DNA of 64,000 nt from Paraburkholderia acidicola. GTDB lineage: Bacteria; Pseudomonadota; Gammaproteobacteria; Burkholderiales; Burkholderiaceae. Location of the stretch: contig NZ_MTZV01000006.1 in the NCBI RefSeq assembly GCF_002362315.1, positions 2,046,001-2,110,000 on the forward strand. The letters are read 5' to 3'. A program made the translations under genes and the position numbers. Positions within the stretch are counted from its first letter, which is position 1. Each line of letters starts with the position of its first letter. Positions 1-8,977 of this stretch are shown piece by piece. The notes under the pieces were generated by a model that had not been told where the DNA came from, did no database searches, and worked only from the letters and a program-made list of their open reading frames with translations.

Positions 1-273
1 CTGCGATGCGTAGGGCCGCGCGGCTGCATCTTCGGCGATATTCAGCGCATCCATTTCGGCACGCAAACCGATTACGCCACGGCCGCTACCGAGCGTCAGA
101 CTCGCGACCAGCCCTGTTTTGCCGATGCCGCGATGCACATCCATACCGAGTCCGCTCAACACCTGCGCAACGAAGTCCGACGTGTGCGCTTCCTCGAAAC
201 CGGTTTCCGGATGACGGTGCAGCCCGTGACGCCATTGCGTCAGTTGCTGCTCGAACGAGGTTGCAGTGGTCAT
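1..273 (-). CDS. M20 family amidohydrolase (hippurate/N-acyl-amino-acid hydrolase type), 3' end outside window
   Basis: Only the first 91 codons are present; the gene runs off the left edge. The N-terminus reads RHPETGFEE and later GLRAEMDAL, which are the metal-site-proximal signatures of M20D amidohydrolases that cleave N-acyl amino acids in the cytoplasm. The start at 273 fits because the homology begins within about 15 residues of it. It diverges from an Lrp-type regulator 144 bp away, a common arrangement for amino-acid-responsive control. Substrate cannot be inferred from this fragment. Confidence 0.85.
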   Translation of the reverse strand, partial: MTTATSFEQQLTQWRHGLHRHPETGFEEAHTSDFVAQVLSGLGMDVHRGIGKTGLVASLTLGSGRGVIGLRAEMDALNIAEDAAARPYASQ

Positions 274-417
274 GACGACGACTCCGGAAATAGAATGCAA
301 CGAGTATAAGAGCGGCACGTGAGACGTTTTCCCGGCGAATACCAATCTGGTGAGAAAACTTTGCACAGCTTCATGCCAAGATGGAAAATCCGCTCATCGG
401 CTTACCTGGAGGTTGCA

Positions 418-891
418 ATGGCGCTCGATCGTCTCGATGTGCAGATACTGAACCTGCTGCAAGAGGACGCATCGATGCCGCTGCGTGCGTTGGCGGACCG
501 CGTGCATAGCTCGGTGGCGACATGCCAGCGGCGCATCAACCAGTTGAAGAGTGACGGCGTGCTGATCCGGCAAGTCGCGATCGTCGACCGCATGCGCGTG
601 GGCCGCGCGCTAACCGCGTTTGTCTCCGTCGAACTCGACCGGCAGAACAATGCGTTGCTGCGCGCGTTCGAAAAGAGAATGGCCGCGGAAGCCGACGTGA
701 TGGCCTGCTACGAAGTTTCCGGCGAATTCGATTTCATGCTGATCGTCAATTCGACATCGATGGATGCGTATCACGCGTTTACACGGCGCGTCTTTTCGTC
801 GAACGACAACGTGCGCAATTTCAAAAGCAACTTCGCGATGAACTGCTCGAAATTCGAAACGAAGATCGCGCTCGATGAACCGTCCGACTAA
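418..891 (+). CDS. Lrp/AsnC family transcriptional regulator
   Basis: A 157-residue protein with the standard Lrp layout. The N-terminal winged HTH starts LDRLDVQILNLLQED and contains LADRVHSSVATCQRRINQL. The C-terminal RAM ligand-binding domain contains MACYEVSGEFDFMLIV. A longer open frame exists upstream, but the ATG at 418 has a good TGGAGG Shine-Dalgarno about 7 bases before it and places the HTH at the usual position. It is divergent from the M20 amidohydrolase, so that gene is its likely target, with an amino acid as effector (inference). Confidence 0.92.
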   Translation: MALDRLDVQILNLLQEDASMPLRALADRVHSSVATCQRRINQLKSDGVLIRQVAIVDRMRVGRALTAFVSVELDRQNNALLRAFEKRMAAEADVMACYEVSGEFDFMLIVNSTSMDAYHAFTRRVFSSNDNVRNFKSNFAMNCSKFETKIALDEPSD

Positions 892-977
892 TGCGCCGCA
901 TGGACGATCATCCACGATCGGTATATAACACCATCACGTACCCATTCAACGCAGCCTGGAAGGAGAGCCGTACCATC

Positions 978-1229
978 ATGACGCGCGATGTCCCAGACAA
1001 GCAGGAAGCGGGCGAACGTCCCGATCTCGAACATCTCGATGCAGCAGTCACTCATATCGACACACTGGTTTCGTCCGGGAGCATCGCGACGAGCGCCGCG
1101 AAGGGTCTGCTGTACGGCCTGATCGAAACCCTGGGCACGCTGGTCGGCGACCCCGACCTGCCCGAGCATGCGCGCTCCGGCTACGAAGATCTGCTGGAAT
1201 CCGCACGCGAACTGCGCACGAAGCTCTAA
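978..1229 (+). CDS. Conserved-looking small acidic protein of unknown function
   Basis: An 83-residue protein with an ATG at 978 behind an AAGGAGAG ribosome site. An upstream in-frame extension to 891 lacks a ribosome site and overlaps the preceding stop, so the shorter form is preferred. It is acidic and mostly helical (LDAAVTHIDTLVSSG, GYEDLLESARELRTKL), with no signal peptide and no recognised domain. Its position right after the Lrp gene could mean co-transcription, but I cannot assign a role. Confidence 0.7.
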   Translation: MTRDVPDKQEAGERPDLEHLDAAVTHIDTLVSSGSIATSAAKGLLYGLIETLGTLVGDPDLPEHARSGYEDLLESARELRTKL

Positions 1230-1285
1230 CGCCAGAGCGTCATGCAGGCGGTGCGCAGACCGCCTGCCATCGACGCCGCCGCAGC

Positions 1286-2506
1286 TTACTCGTCAGCGTC
1301 GTCGGCGAGCAGCGCTGCCTTTAGCGCCGCCGGCGCAGACGTGACCTGCAATTGCGGCGTGCCGTGCCATTGCGCACAGCGTTGCAATGCGCGCCTGAGA
1401 TCCGCGATAAGACGGCCGCTTTCACGCACGCCTTCCTCGAGATGCACCGACTTCAGTTCGAACACGCCGCTCGCGCGGTGTGCTTTCGCATCGACCCGCC
1501 CGACTAGCTTGCCGCGGCTTAGCAACGGCAGAACGAAGTAGCCATATTTACGCTTCTCAGCAGGCGTATAGCATTCGATCACATAGTCGAAATCGAACAG
1601 CGCCGCCGCCCGCTTGCGATCCCACACGACCGGATCGAACGGCGACAGCACCGTCGTTACCGTCGAGGCAAGACGCCCACTGGTTGCATCGTCGATGAGC
1701 GGCACGAACTCGCGATGCACGAACGTATCCTGTTTCCATCCGTCGACGCGCACCGGCAACAACTCACCCGCATCCGCGAGCGCGTGCAATGCATCGGTGT
1801 ACGGACGGCGCGGCAGCCGGTAGTAATCGGCGACCCAGTCGGCGCGAACCACGCCAAGCGAGCGGCAACTGCGGTTTAGCAGCGTTTGCTCGACGACGTC
1901 AGCGGGCTGGAGATGCAGTGCGTCGTCCCAGCCCGGCAACACACGCTCGGTGAGGTCGTAGACACGCTGGAAATTGCGCCGCTCCGCAACCATCAGATGA
2001 CCGATCGCGAACAGCACTTCGAGATGCCGTTTCTCGGGCTTCCAGTCCCACCAGCCGCTACCTGTGCCGCCTTCGCGCGCGAAATCCGCGGAGCGCACCG
2101 GGCCGGTTGCGCGGATATGCTCGAGCAGTTTCGCGATGTCGCGCCGGTATTTCTTGTGCCAGTCGGCGGCGTATTTCCAGCCCATCCCGGACGGATCGAG
2201 CATCCGGTGACGCAGCAAACCATAGTCCTCGATCGGCACGAAACACGCTTCATGCGACCAGTATTCGAACAGGCTACCCTCGGCGAGATGTTCGTCGAGC
2301 CACTGCGGCAGATACGGCCCGAGCCGGCTGAACAGCACGAGGTACGGGCTGCGCGCGACGACGTGAATCGTGTCGATCTGCAGTTGCGCCATCTGCCGGA
2401 TGGCGGCGAGGACGTCGGGCTTGGTCGCCTTGCGGCGCGGCGGTGTCAGCAGGCCCTGGGCGGCGAGGTGCAGCGTGCGGGCGGCGGAGAGAGGAAGAGT
2501 GTTCAC
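1286..2506 (-). CDS. YcaQ-type winged-helix DNA glycosylase (HTH_42 family)
   Basis: A 406-residue protein of the YcaQ/AlkX family, whose E. coli member unhooks DNA interstrand crosslinks and other bulky alkyl lesions. The N-terminal segment QMAQLQIDTIHVVARSPYLV carries the QxD motif that is catalytic in YcaQ. It is followed by LFEYWSHEACFVP and a C-terminal domain with ECYTPAEKRKYGYFVLP. Length matches the family. It stands alone, followed convergently by the small gene ending at 1229. Another alkylation-repair pair lies about 7 kb away. Confidence 0.88.
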   Translation of the reverse strand: MNTLPLSAARTLHLAAQGLLTPPRRKATKPDVLAAIRQMAQLQIDTIHVVARSPYLVLFSRLGPYLPQWLDEHLAEGSLFEYWSHEACFVPIEDYGLLRHRMLDPSGMGWKYAADWHKKYRRDIAKLLEHIRATGPVRSADFAREGGTGSGWWDWKPEKRHLEVLFAIGHLMVAERRNFQRVYDLTERVLPGWDDALHLQPADVVEQTLLNRSCRSLGVVRADWVADYYRLPRRPYTDALHALADAGELLPVRVDGWKQDTFVHREFVPLIDDATSGRLASTVTTVLSPFDPVVWDRKRAAALFDFDYVIECYTPAEKRKYGYFVLPLLSRGKLVGRVDAKAHRASGVFELKSVHLEEGVRESGRLIADLRRALQRCAQWHGTPQLQVTSAPAALKAALLADDADE

Positions 2507-2644
2507 GCGAGCGATCGGTGGTTGACGGATGCGGCGGCGCCGGCGGTGGGCCGGTTGCCATGCGGGACAAGCGCTACTTTAGCGTGAACGGCGTGCTTGT
2601 GATGGGCCGACCCGGATCGCCACGCATTCGCGCGAGCTGCAGGG

Positions 2645-3496
2645 TCACGAACGAAGGTCTCTTATCAACTGTTCGGCGAGGAAATCGCAGGGAGGGCGGG
2701 CCGATCTTGCGCTCCGCGCGAGGACAATCTCGACATCCTCCAAAGGTGGCAAACCTTCGGCTTCGCCCAGATGCAGCAGATGAGGCGGCACGCTGCACTT
2801 CGGCAGCGGGGCAATCGCGAGCCCGGCTTCGACCACGGAGAGCAGCCCGAGCAGGCTTGGACTCTCCGATGACATCCAGTACTCGATGCGCGCTTTCTCG
2901 AGCGCGCGAATGGCATGCGCGCGTGCCGTGCTGCCGTGCTCGAACACCGCTAGCGGAAGCGGCCGGTCGGTCCAGACCGGGCGAAAGCCACGGGCAGCGG
3001 CCCACACCATCGGTTCATTGCGGATCTTCTCGCACGCGATGCCTTTCGGTCGCGTGAAGCAGGCGAGGTCAAGTGTGTTGTCCTTCAGCAAGGGCACGAG
3101 CGCGGTGGTTTGCATACCGATCACGCGAATTTCCACGCGCGGATGCGCCACGGCGAAGCGACGCAGCACCGGCGGCAACAGTGAGGAAGCGTAGTCGTCG
3201 GGCACACCGATCGTTACGCTGCCGCGCACTTCCGGCCGTACCACGGTCGCCCAGGCTTCTGCGCGCATCGCGAGCATTTTCCGGCCGTATTCGACCAGGA
3301 TGCTGCCGTCGTGCGTGAGCGTGACGTTGCGCGTGGTTCGCGTGAAGATCGGTTTGCCCAGCGCGTCTTCGAGCGCCTTGATCTGCTGGCTGACCGCAGA
3401 AGACGAGCGATGAATGAGCTCGGCGGCTCGGGCAAATGACCCCGCGTCGGCGACTGTCACCACCATCTCCAGCACGTCGAGATCGAGTTTCTTCAT
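2645..3496 (-). CDS. LysR family transcriptional regulator
   Basis: A 283-residue LysR protein. The N-terminal HTH includes AGSFARAAELIHRSSSAVSQ and is followed by the linker helix and a two-lobed effector domain. It is slightly shorter than the usual 295-310 residues at the C-terminus. It is divergent from the binding protein and aminotransferase that begin at 3619 and 4407. A palindrome of LysR-box form lies between them, 15 bases from its start codon, so autoregulation plus control of that pair is likely. Confidence 0.9.
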   Translation of the reverse strand: MKKLDLDVLEMVVTVADAGSFARAAELIHRSSSAVSQQIKALEDALGKPIFTRTTRNVTLTHDGSILVEYGRKMLAMRAEAWATVVRPEVRGSVTIGVPDDYASSLLPPVLRRFAVAHPRVEIRVIGMQTTALVPLLKDNTLDLACFTRPKGIACEKIRNEPMVWAAARGFRPVWTDRPLPLAVFEHGSTARAHAIRALEKARIEYWMSSESPSLLGLLSVVEAGLAIAPLPKCSVPPHLLHLGEAEGLPPLEDVEIVLARSARSARPPCDFLAEQLIRDLRS

Positions 3497-3510
3497 TTTG
3501 GAAAGAAAAT

Positions 3511-3527
3511 CTTAATAATTTGTTAAG
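3511..3527. promoter_or_regulatory. Candidate LysR operator (CTTAA-N7-TTAAG)
   Basis: A perfect 5-base inverted repeat with 7-base spacer that also satisfies the T-N11-A rule for LysR boxes. It sits in the AT-rich intergenic segment just upstream of the lysR start (3496) and about 90 bases upstream of the divergent binding-protein gene. Binding is inferred from position and symmetry only. Confidence 0.55.
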
Positions 3528-3618
3528 TTTATCCCGTTTTGCTAACTCCTCAAGCTGTTGGATACTGGGGTCTGGTGGAGGCTGACACGACGATACGAAG
3601 ACACGAGGAGCGACGCAG

Positions 3619-4344
3619 ATGGGCAACTTTCCGGGCATCACTAGCGAGTCTGAACGCAGCGAGCTCACACCGACGGGTGTGCTGCGTGTCGGCGTGGTGT
3701 ATGCGCCCGAGCCCTCGGCATTTTTCGCGATTCGAACGGCGGATGGCGGTCTGCATGGCGTGACGGTCGACCTGGCCGAAGCGTTCGCTCGAACGCTGAA
3801 CGTACCAGGCGAGGTACTCGGCTTCTCCGGCTCGGGTCAGCTCGTCGATGCGCTCGAACAGGGGCAACTCGATGTCGCATTTATGCCGGTCGACGACGAG
3901 CGCAGGAAGCACGTGAATTTTGGACCGGAATACTACGTCGTCGAGAGCACCTGCCTCGTGCGCGACGCGGCCGCCGTGCCCGACTTCGCAGCACTCAACG
4001 ATGCCCGGATGACCGTTGTCGGCCTCGCGGAAACCACCACCATCAGGGCGGCGCAAAAGGCGTTGCCCGCGGCGCAGTTCAAGGCAGTGAGTTCAGTCAG
4101 CGCGGCGCTTGAGTTGCTGAAGACGGGCGATGCCGACGCCGTTGCCTTGTCGCGCGATGTGCTCGAGCTTTACCAGACCCGCTTTCCGGGTTCCAGGGTA
4201 CTCGATGGTGCGTTCCATGCGATCAAGGTGGCCATCGCTGTGCCAAAGGAAAAGCCAGTCGCACTAAAGGCAGCAAGCGATTTCCTCGAACAGGCGAAAT
4301 CGTCGGGGTTTGTAGAGGCCGCATTCAGGCGCGCCGGAGTATAA
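3619..4344 (+). CDS. Family 3 solute-binding domain protein lacking a signal peptide
   Basis: A 241-residue protein with the type-3 amino-acid-binding fold: LRVGVVYAPEPSAFF near the N-terminus, then GVTVDLAEAFARTLNV, LEQGQLDVAFMPV and LLKTGDADAVALSRD. These match periplasmic polar-amino-acid receptors, but the protein begins MGNFPGITSESERSE with no hydrophobic signal. The ATG follows a GAGGAG site, so it is well supported. No permease or ATPase is adjacent; an aminotransferase follows 62 bases later. It may therefore act in the cytoplasm or as a sensor (inference). Confidence 0.8.
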   Translation: MGNFPGITSESERSELTPTGVLRVGVVYAPEPSAFFAIRTADGGLHGVTVDLAEAFARTLNVPGEVLGFSGSGQLVDALEQGQLDVAFMPVDDERRKHVNFGPEYYVVESTCLVRDAAAVPDFAALNDARMTVVGLAETTTIRAAQKALPAAQFKAVSSVSAALELLKTGDADAVALSRDVLELYQTRFPGSRVLDGAFHAIKVAIAVPKEKPVALKAASDFLEQAKSSGFVEAAFRRAGV

Positions 4345-4406
4345 GCACAAGCGCTGCATCCGTATTTTCAATAGACACCAGACACTCATAACAAACGGAG
4401 CCACAC

Positions 4407-5609
4407 ATGCCGAGCATCGCTAACAGGGTCAACGAAATCCGCCCGTCACCGACGATCGCGATGAACGCGCGAGCCGCCGAACTCACGCGCGCCGGACGAG
4501 ACATCGTGCCTTTTAGCCTCGGCGAACCGGACTTTCACACCGCGGAAAACATCAAGGCCGCGGGTATCGCGGCCATCAACGGCAACTTCACGAAATACAC
4601 GGCAGCGGATGGTTTTGGTCCGCTGAAGAAGGCGGTGGCGAACAAGCTGCTGCGCGAGAACCACGCGCAGTACGAGCCGGGTCAGATCGTCATCGGCTCG
4701 GGCGCCAAGGTCATCTTGCTGGCCGCGATCATGTGCACCATCAACCCGGGCGACGAAGTCATCGTCCCCGCGCCGTACTGGGTCACCTATCCGGACCATG
4801 TGCAGATCGCCGGCGGCACGCCAGTCTTTGTAGCGTCCGACGCGGCAGCAGGCTTCAAGCTCACGCCTGAAAAGCTCGCGTCTGCGCTGACTGAACGGAC
4901 CCGGGCACTCATCTTCAACTCGCCGACGAATCCAAGCGGCGCGGTCTACACGCGCGAAGAAATTCAGGCGCTCGGTGCGGTGCTGAAGGACTATCCGGAC
5001 GTCTGGATCATCACCGACGAACTGTACGAACATCTCTACTACGACGAGCAACGCACGGTCACCTTTGTCGAAGCGATGCCCAGACTCGCGGGGCAGATCA
5101 TCACGATCAATGGTTTCTCGAAAGGCTATGCGATGACAGGCTGGCGCCTGGGATTCGCGGCCGGCCCGCAGCAGGTGATGAAGTCGATTGGCGATCTTTT
5201 GAGCACGATCACCGGCTCGCCCAACAGCGTGGCCCAAGCGGCGGCCATCGAAGCACTGGAAGGCGATCAGTCATACATCGAGCGCAACCGCAGGACCTTT
5301 CAGGAGCGCCGCGACTTCGCGTTGCAGCGCCTCGCGCAGATCCCCGGTCTGAAGGCGATCAAGCCTGCCGGTACGTTCTACGTACTCGTTGATTGCGCAG
5401 GATGGATCGGGAAGGTGACGCGTAGCGGCCGCGTGTTGACCAGCGACGTTGCGGTCGTCGAAGCGCTACTCGAAGAAGCCGATGTCGCTACGGTGCCGGG
5501 TGAGGTATTCGGAGCGGGGCCCTTCATCCGCATGTCCATCGCGCTTGGACGCGAGACGATCGGCAAGGGGATGGACCGCATTGCCGCCTTTGCGGAACGT
5601 CTGAAGTAA
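4407..5609 (+). CDS. Class I/II PLP-dependent aminotransferase (aspartate aminotransferase-like)
   Basis: A 400-residue fold-type I aminotransferase with NSPTNPSGAVY, ITDELYEHLYYD (pyridine-nitrogen Asp and Tyr) and INGFSKGYAMTGWRLG containing the Schiff-base lysine. Length and motifs match subgroup Iγ aspartate/aromatic aminotransferases. It lies 62 bp downstream of the binding-domain gene behind a CGGAG site and is probably co-transcribed, under the divergent LysR regulator. The amino donor cannot be told from the sequence. Confidence 0.9.
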   Translation: MPSIANRVNEIRPSPTIAMNARAAELTRAGRDIVPFSLGEPDFHTAENIKAAGIAAINGNFTKYTAADGFGPLKKAVANKLLRENHAQYEPGQIVIGSGAKVILLAAIMCTINPGDEVIVPAPYWVTYPDHVQIAGGTPVFVASDAAAGFKLTPEKLASALTERTRALIFNSPTNPSGAVYTREEIQALGAVLKDYPDVWIITDELYEHLYYDEQRTVTFVEAMPRLAGQIITINGFSKGYAMTGWRLGFAAGPQQVMKSIGDLLSTITGSPNSVAQAAAIEALEGDQSYIERNRRTFQERRDFALQRLAQIPGLKAIKPAGTFYVLVDCAGWIGKVTRSGRVLTSDVAVVEALLEEADVATVPGEVFGAGPFIRMSIALGRETIGKGMDRIAAFAERLK

Positions 5610-5692
5610 AGGCTGCTACTGAATATCGGCCAGCCTGCGCATCGTCGTGCGAGGCCGGCCGCTGTGCGTCAGCGGTGCCGATGGATGCGCTG

Positions 5693-7402
5693 TTAAGCGC
5701 CGAGTGCAACCGCCTCGCCGGAAGTGGCGGCGAGCATCTGATGAATCTGCGACACGACCGCAGCGCCTTCGCCGACCGCCGCAGCCACCCGCTTGGTCGA
5801 TCCGGCGCGCGCATCGCCAATCGCGAACACCCCCTCGACACTGGTACCGAGCCCGCACACCGGATTGACACCGTCGATACCGGTCAGCACAAAACCTTTC
5901 TGGTCGAGCTGCACACCGCACGTGCGCAGCCAGTCGGTATTCGGATCGGCACCGGTGAAGAGGAACAGATGCCGCGTGTCGAAATGGTCGGTACCGTCCG
6001 GCAGCGGGTTCTTGAGTCCCACCATCGTCAGGCCGCTATCGTCACCGTCGAGCCGCGCGATTTCCGAATACGGATGAACGATCACGTTCGGCAGCGACTG
6101 GATGCGATCGATCAGATAGCGCGACATCGTCGCTTCGAACCCGCTGCGGCGAATTAGCACGTGTACGCGCGCCGCCTGCGTCGCGAGATAGACGATCGCC
6201 TGGCCCGCTGAATTACCACCGCCGACCAGCACGATGTCCTCGTGCTTGCACAGTTTCGCTTCGACCGGCGATGCCCAGTAGTACACGCCACGTCCGTCGA
6301 AACGCTCGAGCCCTTCAATCTCCGGCCGCCGATACACCGCGCCGCTCGCAATCACGATGGCATGCGCGGTGATGCTGCCGCCGCACTTCAACTCGAGACG
6401 ATGCGGCATTTCCTCGCAATGCAACGTCTTCACCCTGACCGGAATCGCGACGTGCGCGCCGAACTTCTGCGCCTGCACGAATGCGCGGCCCGCGAGCGCC
6501 TGACCGGTGATGCCAGTCGGAAAGCCGAGGTAGTTTTCGATCCGCGAACTCGCGCCGGCCTGGCCACCCGGCGCGCGGCTATCGAGCACGATCACCGACA
6601 GGCCTTCGGAGGCGGCATAAACGGCTGTCGCGAGCCCGGCCGGCCCGGCACCGACAATCGCGACGTCGTACACATGCGAGTTGTCGAGATCGGGCAGCAA
6701 GCCGAGGTAGGTCGCGAGTTCGGGATCGCTCGGCCGACGCAGCACCGTGCCATCCGGGCAGATGACGAGCGGCAGGTCTTCAAGGCGCGCCGCGTACTGT
6801 TCGATCAGACCCAGCGCGTCTTCGTCGCTTTCGTCGATGACCGAATGCGGATGACCGTTGCGCGACAGGAAGCCTTGTAGCGCGACGAGCCGCGAGTCGT
6901 TGCGCTTGCCGACCAGAATCGGGCCGCCCGCGCCTTTTTCGATCAGCGACACGCGGCGCAGGATCAGCGCGCGCATGATGCGCTCGCCCAGGTCGGCCTC
7001 GGCAATAATCAGTGCGCGCAGTCGCTCCGGTGCGATCAGCAGGCAATCGACCGGTTCGAGCGCAACGCCGTTGACGAGCGCGGGCCGCCCGGACAGCTGG
7101 CCGACTTCGGCCATGAAGTCGCCGCGCGTGTGCTCGGTGATGATGTGCTCACGTCCGAGTCCATCGCGCTGATAGACCTTGACCGCGCCTGACAGCATCA
7201 CGAACATGCCGGGACCGGGCAGGCCGGTTTCGAACAGCAGGTCGCCCGGCTGCCAGTGATGCAGTTCGCCGAAGCGGCGCATGCGCTCGATCTCTTCGGC
7301 GGTGAGCTTCGGGAACATCTGGTGACGGCGGGTGGACAGCGTCGAGAACGGCGCGTCGGCGACGACATCGGGTTGCACTTCTACTGCCTGAATCGACCCC
7401 AT
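5693..7402 (-). CDS. Cyclic-nucleotide-binding domain fused to thioredoxin-reductase-like flavoprotein
   Basis: A 569-residue fusion. Residues about 25-150 form a cNMP/CRP-type sensor domain (FGELHHWQPGDLLFETGLPG). Residues about 245-560 are a TrxR-like FAD/NAD(P)H domain with GAGPAGLATAVYAASEG, PGGQAG, VGGGNSAGQAI and a terminal GDARAGSTKRVAAAVGEG. Where thioredoxin reductases carry the redox CxxC, this protein reads YYWASPVEAKLC, so the dithiol is missing and thioredoxin is unlikely to be the substrate. The sensor domain suggests ligand-gated oxidoreductase activity (inference). It is convergent with the aminotransferase and followed on the same strand side by the DedA fusion. Confidence 0.87.
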   Translation of the reverse strand: MGSIQAVEVQPDVVADAPFSTLSTRRHQMFPKLTAEEIERMRRFGELHHWQPGDLLFETGLPGPGMFVMLSGAVKVYQRDGLGREHIITEHTRGDFMAEVGQLSGRPALVNGVALEPVDCLLIAPERLRALIIAEADLGERIMRALILRRVSLIEKGAGGPILVGKRNDSRLVALQGFLSRNGHPHSVIDESDEDALGLIEQYAARLEDLPLVICPDGTVLRRPSDPELATYLGLLPDLDNSHVYDVAIVGAGPAGLATAVYAASEGLSVIVLDSRAPGGQAGASSRIENYLGFPTGITGQALAGRAFVQAQKFGAHVAIPVRVKTLHCEEMPHRLELKCGGSITAHAIVIASGAVYRRPEIEGLERFDGRGVYYWASPVEAKLCKHEDIVLVGGGNSAGQAIVYLATQAARVHVLIRRSGFEATMSRYLIDRIQSLPNVIVHPYSEIARLDGDDSGLTMVGLKNPLPDGTDHFDTRHLFLFTGADPNTDWLRTCGVQLDQKGFVLTGIDGVNPVCGLGTSVEGVFAIGDARAGSTKRVAAAVGEGAAVVSQIHQMLAATSGEAVALGA

Positions 7403-7455
7403 CGAATGACTCCTTCACCTTCCGCGCGCCGTGAGGGACGGCCGCGGCAGTAGTA

Positions 7456-8448
7456 CTAGACTGCGTTCGGCGCGATATGCGCCTCGACGTGATGCTGCGA
7501 CTCCTCGATGATCGCTTCGAGTTCGCAGCCGGCGTCGCGCCAGGCGTCGAGACCGCCCGCCAGCGGGACCACGTCGCTGAAACCTGCTTCGGTAAGCTGC
7601 TTGGCCATCCACGCTGCAGAAATTTCGTTCGGACACGAGCAATAGATAACGAGCTTCTGATCGTGCGGATACTTCGCGACGATCTCGTCGAGCTGCCGTT
7701 CGTCCGCGTACAGCGAGCCCGGAATCACGAACGGATCGAGCTTGCGCTTTTCGTGCGAACGGATATCGAACACCACGATGGGCGGCGCTTTCGCGAGCAT
7801 CAATTGATACAGCTCGTCGACGCCGATACGCGCCGTAGCGAGTTTCTTGATCAACTGCCGGCGGCGATACCAGCGATAACTCGCGTAGAGCAGCAGCAGG
7901 ACGACGACGACCGCCGCGGTCATGCGGCCGAGTCGGCTCGCGCCCGCGAACAGCATGTCGATCTGCGGCGCGAACAGCACGCCGATCACGAGGCCGACGC
8001 CGGCCCATAGCGCTGCACCGATGCCGTCGTAACCGAGGAACGCGCGGTAGGACGTGCCCATCGCGCCGGCCATCGGAATCGACACGATCGACAGGCCCGG
8101 CACGAACTTCGCCACGGCGAGCACGCGCACGCCCCAGCGGCCGAAAAAGCGCTCGGTTTTCTTCACGCAGGTATCGCGCGACAGCGACAGTTTGCAGATG
8201 GTTTTCAGCGTATTGCCGCCGTACACGCGCCCGGCGAAAAACCAGACGCTGTCGCCGATCAATGTCGCGAACACCGATAACACGAGCACCGGTCCCAACT
8301 GCGTACCGATGGAACCGGGATGAAGCGCCGCCATCGCCCCGAACAGGACGATGGTGGGGAGGGCGGGCACGGGCAATCCGAGCGAAGCGGCGAGCACATT
8401 GGCGAATACCAGTGCAGGTCCGTATTGCTCAACGAGGTCATGTAGCAT
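7456..8448 (-). CDS. DedA family membrane protein with C-terminal rhodanese domain
   Basis: A 330-residue fusion. The first ~210 residues are a DedA/SNARE-associated membrane domain (LGLPVPALPTIVLFGA, FFGRWGVRVLAVAKFVPG with the conserved FGR and FxPG). A transmembrane helix and a cytoplasmic rhodanese module follow (VVFDIRSHEKR, VIYCSCPNEISAAW with the active-site Cys). The start at 8448 gives a typical DedA N-terminus; the open frame extends 53 codons further upstream without membrane character. DedA proteins act in envelope lipid flipping. The sulfurtransferase partner is unknown. Confidence 0.87.
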   Translation of the reverse strand: MLHDLVEQYGPALVFANVLAASLGLPVPALPTIVLFGAMAALHPGSIGTQLGPVLVLSVFATLIGDSVWFFAGRVYGGNTLKTICKLSLSRDTCVKKTERFFGRWGVRVLAVAKFVPGLSIVSIPMAGAMGTSYRAFLGYDGIGAALWAGVGLVIGVLFAPQIDMLFAGASRLGRMTAAVVVVLLLLYASYRWYRRRQLIKKLATARIGVDELYQLMLAKAPPIVVFDIRSHEKRKLDPFVIPGSLYADERQLDEIVAKYPHDQKLVIYCSCPNEISAAWMAKQLTEAGFSDVVPLAGGLDAWRDAGCELEAIIEESQHHVEAHIAPNAV

Positions 8449-8725
8449 CGGCTTACTTGGCGGCCTTGCAGGCTGCGATCTGACGGTAACCCAACGATTA
8501 TGGACGCATTTTAGAGACGTGCAAGCCTTCTGGAATGCGCGCTGTGACGGCAACTGCAACCGCAAGCGAGATAAGCGGACGGCTGGATGCAGCGCCCGGC
8601 GGCGCACGGCCCGGACGGCCGGTTGAGCGTCCGGCTGGACGCACTACGAATCGCGGGAAAGGGAACGGGGCGAGAACCGGGTACGGCAGTCGTGCGGCTC
8701 GGGCCGCACGCCGCCGCTGGGCATG

Positions 8726-8977
8726 TCACTGACGGTGATTGTGCTGTTCGCCGGGCAATTCGGCGCCGTGGGCGCGGATCGCGGCGATCAGTTCCGCGGG
8801 CGTAATCTCGTAGCGTACTTCGCGATGAATGCCGGGCTTGCGCTCGTCGACTTCGACCAGAAGAATGCCTTTACCGTCCTCCGTCGATTCGAGACGCAGC
8901 GAACGGAGTTCGCGCGCCGTCGCGTCGTCGAATTCGGTGAGCAGGGCCATGGACCCGGAAGACCCGGTAGTGCGCAT
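8726..8977 (-). CDS. Small hypothetical protein
   Basis: An 83-residue protein starting MRTTGSSGSMALLTEFDD, with a GAGGAC site before the ATG at 8977. The upstream in-frame extension (to 9028) is not needed. It is soluble and acidic, with a short β-rich centre (GILLVEVDERKPG) and a C-terminal helix (TPAELIAAIRAHGAELPG). No domain recognised. It is monocistronic. Confidence 0.6.
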   Translation of the reverse strand: MRTTGSSGSMALLTEFDDATARELRSLRLESTEDGKGILLVEVDERKPGIHREVRYEITPAELIAAIRAHGAELPGEQHNHRQ

